From positions 1 through 38,912 of the forward strand of contig DASYYE010000382.1 in assembly GCA_035946955.1 (NCBI GenBank): a stretch of 38,912 nt of DNA, written 5' to 3'. The notes beneath the pieces were generated by a model that was not told where the DNA came from, did not search any database, and saw nothing but the letters and a program-made list of their open reading frames with translations. Below, one piece after another: positions 1 to 7,742 of the stretch; positions within the stretch are counted from its first letter, which is position 1; each line of letters begins with the position of its first letter. Source of the DNA: DASYYE01 sp035946955 (GTDB lineage: Bacteria > Actinomycetota > Actinomycetes > Streptosporangiales > Streptosporangiaceae). Position numbers and translations under genes: made by a program.

Positions 1-1035
1 ATGAAACTGAGCATGCCGGATGAGTCGGCGCAGGCCCGCGGGACCATGGGCTACGCGAGCTACGCCACGATGGCGCGCGGGTTCGGCCCAGGCTTCGACG
101 CACCGCTGGTCGTCGCCGCCACACTGCCCACCCCCCACGCGAGCACCGCACGGCTGGTCGCCGCACTGCGGGCCACCCCAGGCGTGGCTAGCGTGACGCC
201 GGCACAGGTCAGCGGCGACGGCAAGGCCGCGATGGTGGTCGCCTACCCGGCCACCGGCGAGCAGGACCCGGCCACGGACACCCTGGTCAACCACGTCACC
301 GGGTCGGTGCTGCCGCGGGCGACCGCCGGGACAGGCATCCGGGCCTACGTCACGGGGCCGAACGCGGCCAACGTCAGCTTCGCCAACGTGATCGGGCAGC
401 GGCTGCCGTGGCTGGTCGCGGTCGTGGTCTTGGTGTCGATGCTGCTGCTGACCGTGGTTTTCCGGTCGGTGACCGTCGCGGTCAAGGCCGCGGTGATGAA
501 CCTGCTGTCGATCACGGCCGCCTACGGCGTGCTGGTGCTGGTCTGCCAGCACGGGTGGCTGCGGCAGGTCTTCGGGTTCCCGGAAACCATGCCCGTGACC
601 ACGTGGGTGCCGGTGTTCTTGTTCGTGATCCTGTTCGGCCTGTCCATGGACTATGAGGTGTTCCTCATCTCCCGGATCCGTGAGGACTACGACGCCACCG
701 GCGACAACAGCGCCTCGGTAGCCCGTGGACTGGCGAGCACGGCCCGGGTGATCACGGCCGCGGCCGCGATCATGATCGTGGTGTTCCTCGCCAACGTGCT
801 CGGCCCTGAGGTCTCGGTCAAGCAGATCGGGCTCGGGCTGGCGGCCGCGGTCTTCATCGACGCGACCCTGGTCCGGCTGGTGCTGGTGCCCGCGGCCATG
901 GAACTGCTGGGCCGGGCCAACTGGTGGCTCCCCCGCCCGCTGGCCCGGATCCTGCCCCCGGCCTCGCGTGGGAGTGCCAGCGGGGCCGAGCCCCCGGCGC
1001 GCGACGTTGACTCCGTCCGCGCGGGTGCCCGCTGA
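1..1035 (+). CDS. MMPL/RND-family transporter, C-terminal part (5' end outside window)
   Basis: This is the C-terminal half of a membrane transporter of the MMPL (RND superfamily) type, which exports lipids or other hydrophobic molecules using the proton gradient. The frame is open from base 1, so the ATG at position 1 is most likely internal. Residues 1-130 form an extracytoplasmic loop domain. Hydrophobic helices follow at about 136-155, 163-183, 201-222, 248-268 and 276-302, the usual second half of the repeat. The segment LFGLSMDYEVFLISR at 211-225 is the family signature, with the Asp-Tyr pair of the proton relay. The last 40 residues are a polar Pro/Arg-rich cytoplasmic tail. A strong hairpin lies just downstream and the next gene is convergent. 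The substrate cannot be told from this part. Confidence 0.93.
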   Translation: MKLSMPDESAQARGTMGYASYATMARGFGPGFDAPLVVAATLPTPHASTARLVAALRATPGVASVTPAQVSGDGKAAMVVAYPATGEQDPATDTLVNHVTGSVLPRATAGTGIRAYVTGPNAANVSFANVIGQRLPWLVAVVVLVSMLLLTVVFRSVTVAVKAAVMNLLSITAAYGVLVLVCQHGWLRQVFGFPETMPVTTWVPVFLFVILFGLSMDYEVFLISRIREDYDATGDNSASVARGLASTARVITAAAAIMIVVFLANVLGPEVSVKQIGLGLAAAVFIDATLVRLVLVPAAMELLGRANWWLPRPLARILPPASRGSASGAEPPARDVDSVRAGAR

Positions 1036-1052
1036 GCGGGCTCTCACCGGGG

Positions 1053-1084
1053 CGTCAGGCGGGGCCGCAAGGCCCCGCCTGACG
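1053..1084. terminator. Perfect 14-bp hairpin between convergent genes
   Basis: Bases 1053-1066 pair perfectly with 1071-1084 around a GCAA tetraloop. The stem is very G/C-rich. It sits 18 bases after the MMPL stop and 3 bases before the stop of the opposing small gene, so it can serve as a bidirectional terminator. There is no long T-tract on either strand, which is usual in high-GC actinobacteria. Confidence 0.8.
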
Positions 1085-1086
1085 TC

Positions 1087-1323
1087 TTACCAGAGGTCTC
1101 CGCCGGTCAGCACATACACGAACGGCACCAGCGGGATGAGCCCGAAGATGGCCCATGCCACTTTCGGGCCGGTCTTCAGGTCATTGCGGGACGCGAGGTC
1201 GATCCACATGAGGACGACGGCCACGGGGTGGAAGAAACACAGGATCAGCTCAATTACCTTCTTCACCCGGACGAATCTACCCAGGCTGGGCACGCGGCAC
1301 TCGTCACCGCCGCTATGAGCCAC
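1087..1323 (-). CDS. Small membrane protein, PLDc_N-like
   Basis: This 78-residue protein has two hydrophobic helices (about residues 23-41 and 54-72) joined by a short polar loop. The second half, ending in WAIFGLIPLVPFVYVLTGG, resembles the PLDc_N (phospholipase D nuclease N-terminal) small membrane family, whose role is unknown. The GTG at 1323 lies only 7 bases after the stop of the fasciclin gene, so the two are probably co-transcribed. Neither this start nor the in-frame GTG at 1266 has a convincing ribosome-binding site; the shorter form (59 residues, beginning just before KKVIELI) is quite possible because the first 19 residues look non-conserved. It ends at the bidirectional hairpin. 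Confidence 0.6.
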   Translation of the reverse strand: MAHSGGDECRVPSLGRFVRVKKVIELILCFFHPVAVVLMWIDLASRNDLKTGPKVAWAIFGLIPLVPFVYVLTGGDLW

Positions 1324-1329
1324 CCAGGG

Positions 1330-2001
1330 TCAGTGCATGGGCGTGAGGACCTTGTCGATCACGTAGACGGTGGCGTTGGCCGTGTGGATGTTGCCGCAGG
1401 TTACGTGCGCCATGCCTACCTCATAGACCGAGCCCATCTTCGACCCCGTCAGCGTGGTGCCCGCCAGGGTCTTGAGACTCATGCCGCTGGCGAGTTCCGC
1501 GGGGGTGACCTGGCCGGTAACGACATGGTTCTTGAGGATCCTGGCAAGGTCCGTGGCGCTGTGCATCATGCCCATCTCCGAGCCCGGCAGCGTAGCGAAC
1601 GCGCTGTTGTCGGGGGCGAACACGGTGAGGGCGTGCATGGTGTTGAGGTCGCCGGTCAGCCCAGCCATCTTGACGTCGGCGGCGAAGGTGGTCAGCAGCG
1701 GGTTGTGCATGGCCGCGGTGACCACAGGGGCCATGCCCATGCTGTGGAAGCTGCCCATGCCGCTGGTGGGGACCATCGCGCAGTCCGAACCGACCATCGC
1801 CGAGGCAGCCATCGAGTGCGAATGCGAGGACATCGGGTGGTGGTGCATGGCACCGGAGTGCGCGGCGGACATGTCCGAGCCGCACCCGGCCGCGGCCAGG
1901 GCAAGGAGCCCGGCGGCTACACCAGCCACGAGGGTGCGCGTATGACCCGGGGTGACGGCCCGTACTGGTTGTGCTGTGTTGTTCTCAGGACTTGTGCTCA
2001 T
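1330..2001 (-). CDS. Fasciclin (FAS1)-domain lipoprotein with Met/His-rich linker
   Basis: This is a secreted lipoprotein of 223 residues. The N-terminal region has a hydrophobic stretch ending in a lipobox (LALAAAGC), so the Cys should be lipidated and the protein anchored on the outer face of the membrane. A low-complexity linker of about 55 residues rich in Met, His and Ser follows, including MHHHPMSSHSHSM. The rest is one FAS1 domain with the typical LTVFAPDNSAFATLP and LKNHVVTGQ segments, related in plan to the mycobacterial MPT70/MPT83 proteins. FAS1 domains mediate adhesion or protein contact. The start chosen is the ATG at 2001; an open frame continues upstream but there it is only a shadow of the rhodanese gene. 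It lies 40 bases downstream of that gene and is probably in its operon. The Met/His run suggests copper or zinc binding, which is inference. Confidence 0.88.
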   Translation of the reverse strand: MSTSPENNTAQPVRAVTPGHTRTLVAGVAAGLLALAAAGCGSDMSAAHSGAMHHHPMSSHSHSMAASAMVGSDCAMVPTSGMGSFHSMGMAPVVTAAMHNPLLTTFAADVKMAGLTGDLNTMHALTVFAPDNSAFATLPGSEMGMMHSATDLARILKNHVVTGQVTPAELASGMSLKTLAGTTLTGSKMGSVYEVGMAHVTCGNIHTANATVYVIDKVLTPMH

Positions 2002-2041
2002 GCCCTGTATTCGGCGCACTCCAGCGCCAGGTTTGGTCCGG

Positions 2042-3457
2042 TCAGGCGTCCAGTGGCTGGGGAGTGCTGGCGGCCAGCGGCAGGCCGGCCTCACCCGCGT
2101 GGTCGTAGGAGTCGTCCACGGCCGTAACTGTGCGGCCTGCGGCATCGAGGATGGAGGCGGCGATCCCGGCACGGTGCCCGCTGGCGCAGTGCACCCACAC
2201 GTCACCGTCGGGGATGTCGCCCAGGCGTGCCTGGATGTCGTACACGGGGATGTGCAGGGCACCATCCACGTGTGACTCGGCATGCTCGTGTGCCAGCCGG
2301 ACATCGACGACGACCAGCCCGCGGTGCTCGGCCGCGGCCAGGCGCCTTGCCGCGGCCAAGTCCGCGTAGCCCTTGACCGGAAAGCTGCGCAGCGGCTGGC
2401 CGCCCGACCACTCCAGCGGCTGCCCCATAGCGGCGGCAGCGGGCCGGTCAATGCCGATCCGGGTCAGTTCCCGCTGGGCGGTGGCCACGTCCTCCGGGGA
2501 CTCGCCGAGCAGCGTCAGCGGCATCCCCCACGGGATGAGCCAGCCCAGGTAGGTCGCGATGCCGTCGGCCAGCGAGAAGTTCAGTGTGCCCGGGACGTGC
2601 CCGGCCGCGAACGCGGTGCGGTTGCGGAGGTCGACCACCCACTCCCCGGCCTCGATGCGCCGCCGCAGTTCGCTGGGGTCCGCCCGGCGCGGCGGTGTCA
2701 GGTCCGGGCCACCTGGGCCAGCGGCGTTCGCCGGCGCCATATGGGCGTAGTACGCGGGGTAGGCGTCCAGGCCCGCGAGCAGGTCGGCCACATACTGTTC
2801 TTCGCTGGCCGTCAGCACCGGGTTGACCAGCCTCTCCCGGCCGATCGTGGATGAGGTGCCCTCGGTATGGCCAGCCGCACAGAAGCTGCCGAAGCCGTGG
2901 GTCGGGTACACCGCGGCCTCGTCCGGCAACTCCGCCGCGAGCCGGCGGGCCGAGGCGAACTGCGCGTGGGCGAGTGTCCGGGCATGGTCCGCACCGAGGA
3001 GGTCCGGCCGGCCGGTCGAGCCGTAGAGCAGCGAGCCGCCGGTGAAGACCGCGACCGGCTGTTCCCCCTGCTGCAACGCATACGACAGGTGGGTGAAGGT
3101 ATGGCCGGGCGTGGCGAGCGCCCGTACCCGCATGAGCCCGCCGACCTCCACCACGTCACCGTCGCGCAGGCCGGTGCGGTCGAAAGCGACCTCATCAGCG
3201 GCGCTGACGAGGTAGGCCGCGCCGGTGACCCGCGCCAGCGCGAGTCCGCCGGTCACGTAGTCGTTGTGCATGTGCGTCTCGAACACGTGAGTGACACGCA
3301 CCCCGAGCTGGCCAGCGAGCGCCAGGACGCGGTCGATGTCGCGTTGCGGGTCGACGACGAAAGCGACGGTCCCGTCATGGGCGAGATAGCTGCGGTCACC
3401 CAGTCCGGCGGTGTCCAGCGGAACGACGTCTACACCCGAGGCTGCCGAACCACCCAT
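2042..3457 (-). CDS. MBL-fold hydrolase fused to two rhodanese domains (persulfide dioxygenase-like)
   Basis: This 471-residue protein has a metallo-beta-lactamase domain (about residues 10-240) and two rhodanese domains (about 255-350 and 365-465). The metal motif is HMHND (His62, His64, Asp66), with further ligands likely at His119 (TPGH) and His187 (PTHG); this is the ETHE1/persulfide dioxygenase layout, in which glutathione or protein persulfides are oxidised to sulfite. The first rhodanese domain has no active-site Cys and is probably structural. The second has a full CASGHR loop, so it can carry a persulfide. Fusions of this kind work in sulfide detoxification. The start is set at the ATG at 3457 because GGAGGT lies 4-5 bases before it; an ATG eight codons upstream (3481) has no such site. 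It heads the leftward operon and is divergent from the LAL regulator. Confidence 0.92.
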   Translation of the reverse strand: MGGSAASGVDVVPLDTAGLGDRSYLAHDGTVAFVVDPQRDIDRVLALAGQLGVRVTHVFETHMHNDYVTGGLALARVTGAAYLVSAADEVAFDRTGLRDGDVVEVGGLMRVRALATPGHTFTHLSYALQQGEQPVAVFTGGSLLYGSTGRPDLLGADHARTLAHAQFASARRLAAELPDEAAVYPTHGFGSFCAAGHTEGTSSTIGRERLVNPVLTASEEQYVADLLAGLDAYPAYYAHMAPANAAGPGGPDLTPPRRADPSELRRRIEAGEWVVDLRNRTAFAAGHVPGTLNFSLADGIATYLGWLIPWGMPLTLLGESPEDVATAQRELTRIGIDRPAAAAMGQPLEWSGGQPLRSFPVKGYADLAAARRLAAAEHRGLVVVDVRLAHEHAESHVDGALHIPVYDIQARLGDIPDGDVWVHCASGHRAGIAASILDAAGRTVTAVDDSYDHAGEAGLPLAASTPQPLDA

Positions 3458-3460
3458 GTG

Positions 3461-3467
3461 ACCTCCC
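3461..3467 (-). promoter_or_regulatory. Ribosome-binding site that decides the MBL/rhodanese start
   Basis: Read on the minus strand this is GGGAGGT, a near-perfect Shine-Dalgarno sequence with a short spacer to the ATG at 3457. It overlaps the coding region that would result from the upstream ATG at 3481, which is the argument for the shorter protein. Confidence 0.75.
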
Positions 3468-3501
3468 GGCCAGTCCTGCATCCACGCTGATAGCAGGGAA
3501 C

Positions 3502-3527
3502 CTGCCCAGATGCCAGACTATGGGCAG
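3502..3527. promoter_or_regulatory. Inverted repeat in the divergent promoter region
   Basis: CTGCCCA at 3502-3508 is the exact inverse of TGGGCAG at 3521-3527, with a 12-base spacer; a smaller palindrome (GCAGG-GAA-CCTGC) overlaps its left edge. The site lies between two divergent genes and touches the GTG start of the regulator. A dimeric operator, possibly autoregulatory, is one reading; chance cannot be excluded in such GC-rich DNA. Confidence 0.35.
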
Positions 3528-6163
3528 TGCGCAGGACGCTGACCAGCGAGATCCCGCTCATGTCACGTGACGCTGAGATGAGCTCGATACTCGCGGAGTT
3601 GAAGAGACCCGAACCCGCCGCGTTCGTGCTGGCAGGAGCAGCCGGCGTCGGGAAGACCCGGCTGGCCTCCGAGGTGGCGAGGTCGGCTACTTCGCTTGGG
3701 TACGCCACGGTCCAGGCAGTCGCGTCGCGGGCGGTCGCTTCGATCCCCTTCGGCCCGTTCGCTCCGCTGCTGCCGGCCGGTGGGCATTCACCAGGCAACC
3801 TGCTTGGGCTGCTGCGGCAGGCGAGCGACGCGATCCTCGAGCGGGCGGGCACGGACCGCAGGCTGCTCCTGGTCGTCGACGACGCCCAGTTCCTGGACGA
3901 GGGTTCGGCTGCCCTGGTGCACCAGCTCGTGCAGAAGGGGGCCTGCAGTGTGCTGGCGAGCCTGCGGACGCCTGGGCCGGCCCCGGAACCGGTGACGGCA
4001 CTGTGGAAGGACGGCCTGGCGCAGCGGATCGACATCGGCACCTGGGGTGAGACTCAGACCGAAGCCCTGATCACCACAGTGCTGGACGGGCCCGTGGCGA
4101 GCGGCAGCGTCCGGCGGCTCTGGGAGCTGAGCGGGGGCAACGCGCTGTACCTCCGCGAGCTGCTGATCGGTGCGGTGGAGTCAGGGGCGCTGTGCGAGAC
4201 AGGCGGGATCTGGGCCCTGCGGATGCCGCTCACGGCCCCGGGCCGCCTGGTGGAACTGGTGGCCTCACGGCTTGCGGGCCTGGCACCGGAAACGGTCAGG
4301 GTGGTCGAACTACTCGCGGTAGGCGAGCCATTGGGCGTCCAGGTGCTCGAGAAGACCGCCGACCCGGCTGGGCTGGAAGACGCCGAAGCCCAGGGTTTAG
4401 TGCAGGTGTACCAGGACGGGCGGCGGACAGACGCCCGCCTGGCCCACCCGGTCTATGGCGAAGCACTGCGGCAGAGCCTGCCCCGCTCCCGGCTGCGGCG
4501 CATCTCGGCGGAACTGGCCGCCGCGGTCGAGGTGACCGGCGCCCGCCGGCGGGAGGACCTGCTGCGCCTGGGCCGCTGGCAACTCGACGCCGGGGGGCCC
4601 GGGGAGCCCACCGTGCTGAGCCGGGCCGCCCGGCGGGCCAGTGAGATGTTCGACATGGAACTGTCCGCCCGGCTCGCCCAGGCCGCGCTGGACCTGGGCG
4701 GTGGCGTCGATGCGGGCCTGCTGCTGGGCGAGGCCAAGTTCCGGTCCGGCCACCACGTGGCGGCCGAGACCGTGCTCGCCAGCGTGGTGCCGATGTGCCG
4801 GACCGACAGCGAACTCGCCCGGATCGCCAGCGCGCGGGCACACAACTTCCACAACCTGATGGCCGACCCGGCCGCTGCCACAGCGGTGCTGAACGAGGCG
4901 CTGGCGGTCATCACAGAGGCCGACCCGCGCCTGCAACTGCTCGGCCGCTTGGCAACGCTCAAAGTCTTCGAGCCGGACCTGGCAGGCGCCCTGGCCGCAG
5001 CCAAACCGCTGCTCGGCACCAGCGACGACGTGATGGTCAGCCGGGGCGCCTACGTCTCGTCAATCGCCCTGGCAATGCTCGGCCATGGCGACGAGGCCGT
5101 GTCAGTCGCTGAGATAGGCCTGCGGAGCCACCGGCGGGCCACTGGCATGCCCCAGATGCCGGAGGCGCAGCTGATCGGCGCCGTGCTCGGCCATGCCGCG
5201 ACTGGCCGCCTTGACCGGGCGGAGGAGGACTCCGCCACCGGTTACCGCGCCTGCCTGGCCGCTGGCGACAAGGAAGGGTACGCGACGCACCTGCTCCTCA
5301 CCGGGTGGGTGCTGGTCGAGCGGGGCCAGCTCGGCCGGGCAGCCACAGCGTTCCTGGACGCCGTTTCGGTCAACCGCGAACTCCATGACCTCGCGGCATT
5401 GCGCTGGTGCCTGGCTGGCCTGGCCCTGGCGGAGGCGATGCGTGGGCGCACGGAGCGGGCCATGACCGCCGCGGCCGAGCGGGACGAGCTGCCCGTGGGC
5501 TCGATGAGGGTCTGGGAACCAGACCTGACCGAGCGTGGCCGGGCGTGGCTGAACGTGGCAACCGGGGAACTCTCCGCGGCATGTGACACCTTGGCAGCAG
5601 CCGCGGCGCAGGCGGCAGCCGTGGACCAGCGTTTCGTGGAAGCCCGGCTGCTCCACGACATCGCCCGGCTCGGGCAGCCGGACACGGTGGCTGACCGGCT
5701 GGCCGCCTTGGCGGAGGTAACCGGAGGCGGGCTCGTGCCCGCGTTCGCCGGGCATGCGGCCGCCCTGGTCAGCGTGAATGCCCCGGGCCTGGAGGCCGCT
5801 GGCCGCGCGTTCGAGACGGCCGGGGCATACCTGCTCGCGGCCGAGACGGACCTGGCTGCCGCGGCGGCCTACAGGTCGGAGGGGTATGCGCGGCCTGCGA
5901 GCGCGCTGACCAGGCGGGCTGGCGAACTCGCCACCCTGTGCGGAGAGGTCAGGACGCCCGGGCTGTCGTTCGGCACGGACCAGGAGCGGCTGACGCCGCG
6001 TGAGCGGGAAGTGGCGAGCATGGCCGCGGCGGGCGCGTCGAGCCGGGAGATAGCGGCCAAGCTGGTCCTGTCGGTGCGCACCGTGGACAACCACCTCCAG
6101 AACGCCTACAGCAAGCTCGGTGTGACCAGCCGGGCTGAACTCGCCCGGGTGCTGCGCTCCTGA
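3527..6163 (+). CDS. LuxR-family transcriptional regulator with N-terminal AAA/STAND ATPase (LAL type)
   Basis: This 878-residue protein has the plan of the large ATP-binding LuxR regulators (MalT/LAL family). A P-loop GAAGVGKT lies at residues 37-44 and a Walker B strand LLLVVDD at 113-119. The middle 500 residues are alpha-helical, with repeated Ala/Leu-rich pairs typical of TPR-like sensor arrays. The C-terminal 60 residues are a LuxR/GerE helix-turn-helix beginning LTPREREV and including SVRTVDNHL. Such proteins bind ATP and an inducer, oligomerise and activate promoters. The GTG at 3527 gives the listed product; the ATG at 3560 (residue 12) is an alternative start. The gene is divergent from the MBL/rhodanese operon with a 69-base gap, so it may control it. 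The ligand is unknown. Confidence 0.93.
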   Translation: MRRTLTSEIPLMSRDAEMSSILAELKRPEPAAFVLAGAAGVGKTRLASEVARSATSLGYATVQAVASRAVASIPFGPFAPLLPAGGHSPGNLLGLLRQASDAILERAGTDRRLLLVVDDAQFLDEGSAALVHQLVQKGACSVLASLRTPGPAPEPVTALWKDGLAQRIDIGTWGETQTEALITTVLDGPVASGSVRRLWELSGGNALYLRELLIGAVESGALCETGGIWALRMPLTAPGRLVELVASRLAGLAPETVRVVELLAVGEPLGVQVLEKTADPAGLEDAEAQGLVQVYQDGRRTDARLAHPVYGEALRQSLPRSRLRRISAELAAAVEVTGARRREDLLRLGRWQLDAGGPGEPTVLSRAARRASEMFDMELSARLAQAALDLGGGVDAGLLLGEAKFRSGHHVAAETVLASVVPMCRTDSELARIASARAHNFHNLMADPAAATAVLNEALAVITEADPRLQLLGRLATLKVFEPDLAGALAAAKPLLGTSDDVMVSRGAYVSSIALAMLGHGDEAVSVAEIGLRSHRRATGMPQMPEAQLIGAVLGHAATGRLDRAEEDSATGYRACLAAGDKEGYATHLLLTGWVLVERGQLGRAATAFLDAVSVNRELHDLAALRWCLAGLALAEAMRGRTERAMTAAAERDELPVGSMRVWEPDLTERGRAWLNVATGELSAACDTLAAAAAQAAAVDQRFVEARLLHDIARLGQPDTVADRLAALAEVTGGGLVPAFAGHAAALVSVNAPGLEAAGRAFETAGAYLLAAETDLAAAAAYRSEGYARPASALTRRAGELATLCGEVRTPGLSFGTDQERLTPREREVASMAAAGASSREIAAKLVLSVRTVDNHLQNAYSKLGVTSRAELARVLRS

Positions 6164-6194
6164 GCCCTGGCCAGCACGCGACCGCCCGGGATAT

Positions 6195-6233
6195 GAGTAG
6201 CAGCTACTCAGGTGGCTACGGGTGGTTGCCACC
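6195..6233. other. Two adjacent inverted repeats after the LAL gene
   Basis: GAGTAG and CTACTC (6195-6209, CAG loop) form one small hairpin. GGTGGC at 6211-6216 pairs with GCCACC at 6228-6233 to form a second. They lie between the LAL stop and the ribosome-binding site of the next gene. They may be a weak terminator or a 5'-leader structure of the 90-residue gene. Confidence 0.4.
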
Positions 6234-6280
6234 TAGAACTGTCCAAAGGGGCACGTGCCCCCGGACAGGAGCGAACAACT

Positions 6281-6553
6281 ATGGGAATGCCCGAGAACTC
6301 CCCGGCCGCCGCCGACGCTGCCGGGGTACGGCGCACCGTCACGGTCACCGGCATGCGGCAGATCGGAATGGTCAACTTCGACCTGCTGGTGGAGTTCGAG
6401 CTGACCGTGCTGCCTGACGGGATGCCGCCGTATCCCGCCACCACCCAGCAGCGGGTGAGCCAGGTGCAGGTGAACCAGCTCAGGCCCGGCCTGACCCTGC
6501 AGGCCTCCGTCGACCCATCGAACCCCGCCGCCATCTGGCTCGACCTGGGGTGA
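6281..6553 (+). CDS. Small conserved-type actinobacterial protein, function unknown
   Basis: This 90-residue protein is a compact beta-strand-rich domain. The strands RRTVTVTGMRQIGMVNFDLL and VEFELTVLPDG are followed by a segment that ends with LRPGLTLQASVDPSNPAAIWLDL. That pattern (a nucleating PG turn, then a VDP-NP element and a last strand) is one I recall from many small actinobacterial proteins that occur alone or as a repeated domain, none with a clear role. The start is the ATG at 6281, preceded by AGGAG at 8 bases; an upstream in-frame Met has no such site. It has no signal peptide and no membrane helix. It is convergent with the zinc-finger/HTH gene, with only 8 bases between the stops. 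Confidence 0.75.
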   Translation: MGMPENSPAAADAAGVRRTVTVTGMRQIGMVNFDLLVEFELTVLPDGMPPYPATTQQRVSQVQVNQLRPGLTLQASVDPSNPAAIWLDLG

Positions 6554-6561
6554 CACCCCGG

Positions 6562-7056
6562 CTACTGCCTGGGCCTGCGGTTCCTGGCGGCGAGGATGAT
6601 CTGGGTCGCCTGGTAGGTGCTGACGCCGAGCTTGCGGGCTATCTCCGCTGGCCGCAGCCCCTGATCGTTGTACAGGAGCGCGAGCCGTTCCTGCCGCTGC
6701 GTCCAGGGGCGGCGCGCTGCCGCCGGGGCAGGCGCGGGCCGCTGTGCCGGCTGGTGTGCCGCGACGCCGCGGGCTGACTGGGTGGCGCGCCTGCTGGGGC
6801 GCGTCACGGTCTGTGCGGGGGCAGCGGCGGAGGTGCCGAAGGAGCCTCGCCGCTGGTCACGGTATTTGCCGCTGGCCAGATCCTCGCGAGTACTGTCGTC
6901 CAGGATCATCAGCTCATCAGCTGCCTTGTTCATCCCGACCGCGACCATGGTCAAGCCCTTGGCGTTTTTCTCCTGGCACTCACGGGCCATGCAGTAGTCA
7001 TACTTCCGTGCTCTTTCGGGATGCAGCTCGGCCCCGCAGGTAATACAACGTGCCAT
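6562..7056 (-). CDS. Zinc-finger plus helix-turn-helix protein
   Basis: The product has 164 residues. It begins with a Cys-rich motif (MARCITCGAEL, then YDYCMARECQ), which should bind one zinc ion. A helical part (about residues 30-70, including VAVGMNKAADELMIL) leads to a Pro/Ala/Arg-rich linker. The C-terminal 50 residues form a helix-turn-helix beginning WTQRQERLALLYNDQGL, with the recognition helix in GVSTYQATQIILAARN. It is probably a cytoplasmic DNA-binding regulator. The ATG at 7056 is chosen because the zinc motif begins there; the frame stays open upstream to 7275 but that part overlaps the methyltransferase gene and looks non-coding. It is the last gene of a leftward group with the methyltransferase and LURP-like genes. 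Confidence 0.78.
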   Translation of the reverse strand: MARCITCGAELHPERARKYDYCMARECQEKNAKGLTMVAVGMNKAADELMILDDSTREDLASGKYRDQRRGSFGTSAAAPAQTVTRPSRRATQSARGVAAHQPAQRPAPAPAAARRPWTQRQERLALLYNDQGLRPAEIARKLGVSTYQATQIILAARNRRPRQ

Positions 7057-7127
7057 CTTCTGTTCTCTCACAAGACACAACGACCAGAAGAGGAAACACC
7101 GTGGGGACGAACCATGTTCCTGGCCTG

Positions 7128-7742
7128 TCACCACACCCCCGGCACCAGACGCTTGCGGCTGGCCGCGAAGTCCTGGTACTCGGCTCCCAGTGCCTTGGTG
7201 AGTTGCCGCTCCTCGGCGTAGATGCGCGCACCCAGGCCGACCCCTCCCAGCACCACGACGGCCACGAGGCTCCACACGTCACCGCATGCCAGTGCGATCC
7301 CGATGAGTATGAGCGCGATCGCGGTGTAGGAGGGGTGGCGGACATACCGGTACGGCCCGCCGGTCACCACACGGTGGCCCGGCTGCACCTTGATCATGTA
7401 CTGGAAGAAACGCCCCAGGGTGAATATCGCCCAGGCACGCAGCGCGATTCCCACGGCAATCAGCGTGATGCCAGCCACGACCGGCCACAGCAGGCCACCC
7501 GGCCACGGCAACCCCCCGTGCCTGCCGAACAACTCCGCCGAAACGAGCGCGCCCCCCAGGCACGGCACCAGGACGAGCACGCTGGGGTCAAAGGTGACCG
7601 GGCCGGTCGCACGCAGTCGCTGGCGCATCCTCATCACGGTCTCGAACACCGCCCACGTCAGCGTCGCGACGATGAACGCCGTCTGTGCGGGCCCATGGTG
7701 GAATACCAGTGGCACGCTCACCTCGGGGTCGGTGTGGGTCAC
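7128..7742 (-). CDS. Isoprenylcysteine carboxyl methyltransferase (ICMT/PEMT)-family membrane protein
   Basis: This 204-residue integral membrane protein has helices at about residues 17-35, 53-70, 79-104 and 138-160. The C-terminal half has the family hallmark: GGPYRYVRHPSYTA, then EERQL and a final basic segment KRLVPGVW. In ICMT and the related phospholipid methyltransferases this part binds S-adenosylmethionine at the membrane face. Bacterial members methylate lipids or small hydrophobic molecules, and few have known substrates. The start is GTG at 7742, and it overlaps the stop of the upstream LURP-like gene as GTGA, so translation is probably coupled. The pairing with a lipid-scramblase-like protein suggests a membrane-lipid role, which is inference. 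Confidence 0.9.
   Translation of the reverse strand: MTHTDPEVSVPLVFHHGPAQTAFIVATLTWAVFETVMRMRQRLRATGPVTFDPSVLVLVPCLGGALVSAELFGRHGGLPWPGGLLWPVVAGITLIAVGIALRAWAIFTLGRFFQYMIKVQPGHRVVTGGPYRYVRHPSYTAIALILIGIALACGDVWSLVAVVVLGGVGLGARIYAEERQLTKALGAEYQDFAASRKRLVPGVW

Noticed and set aside
2002..2451. N-terminal extension of the fasciclin open frame
   Set aside because: It is a shadow frame of the rhodanese coding region; the lipoprotein signal peptide starts at the ATG at 2001.
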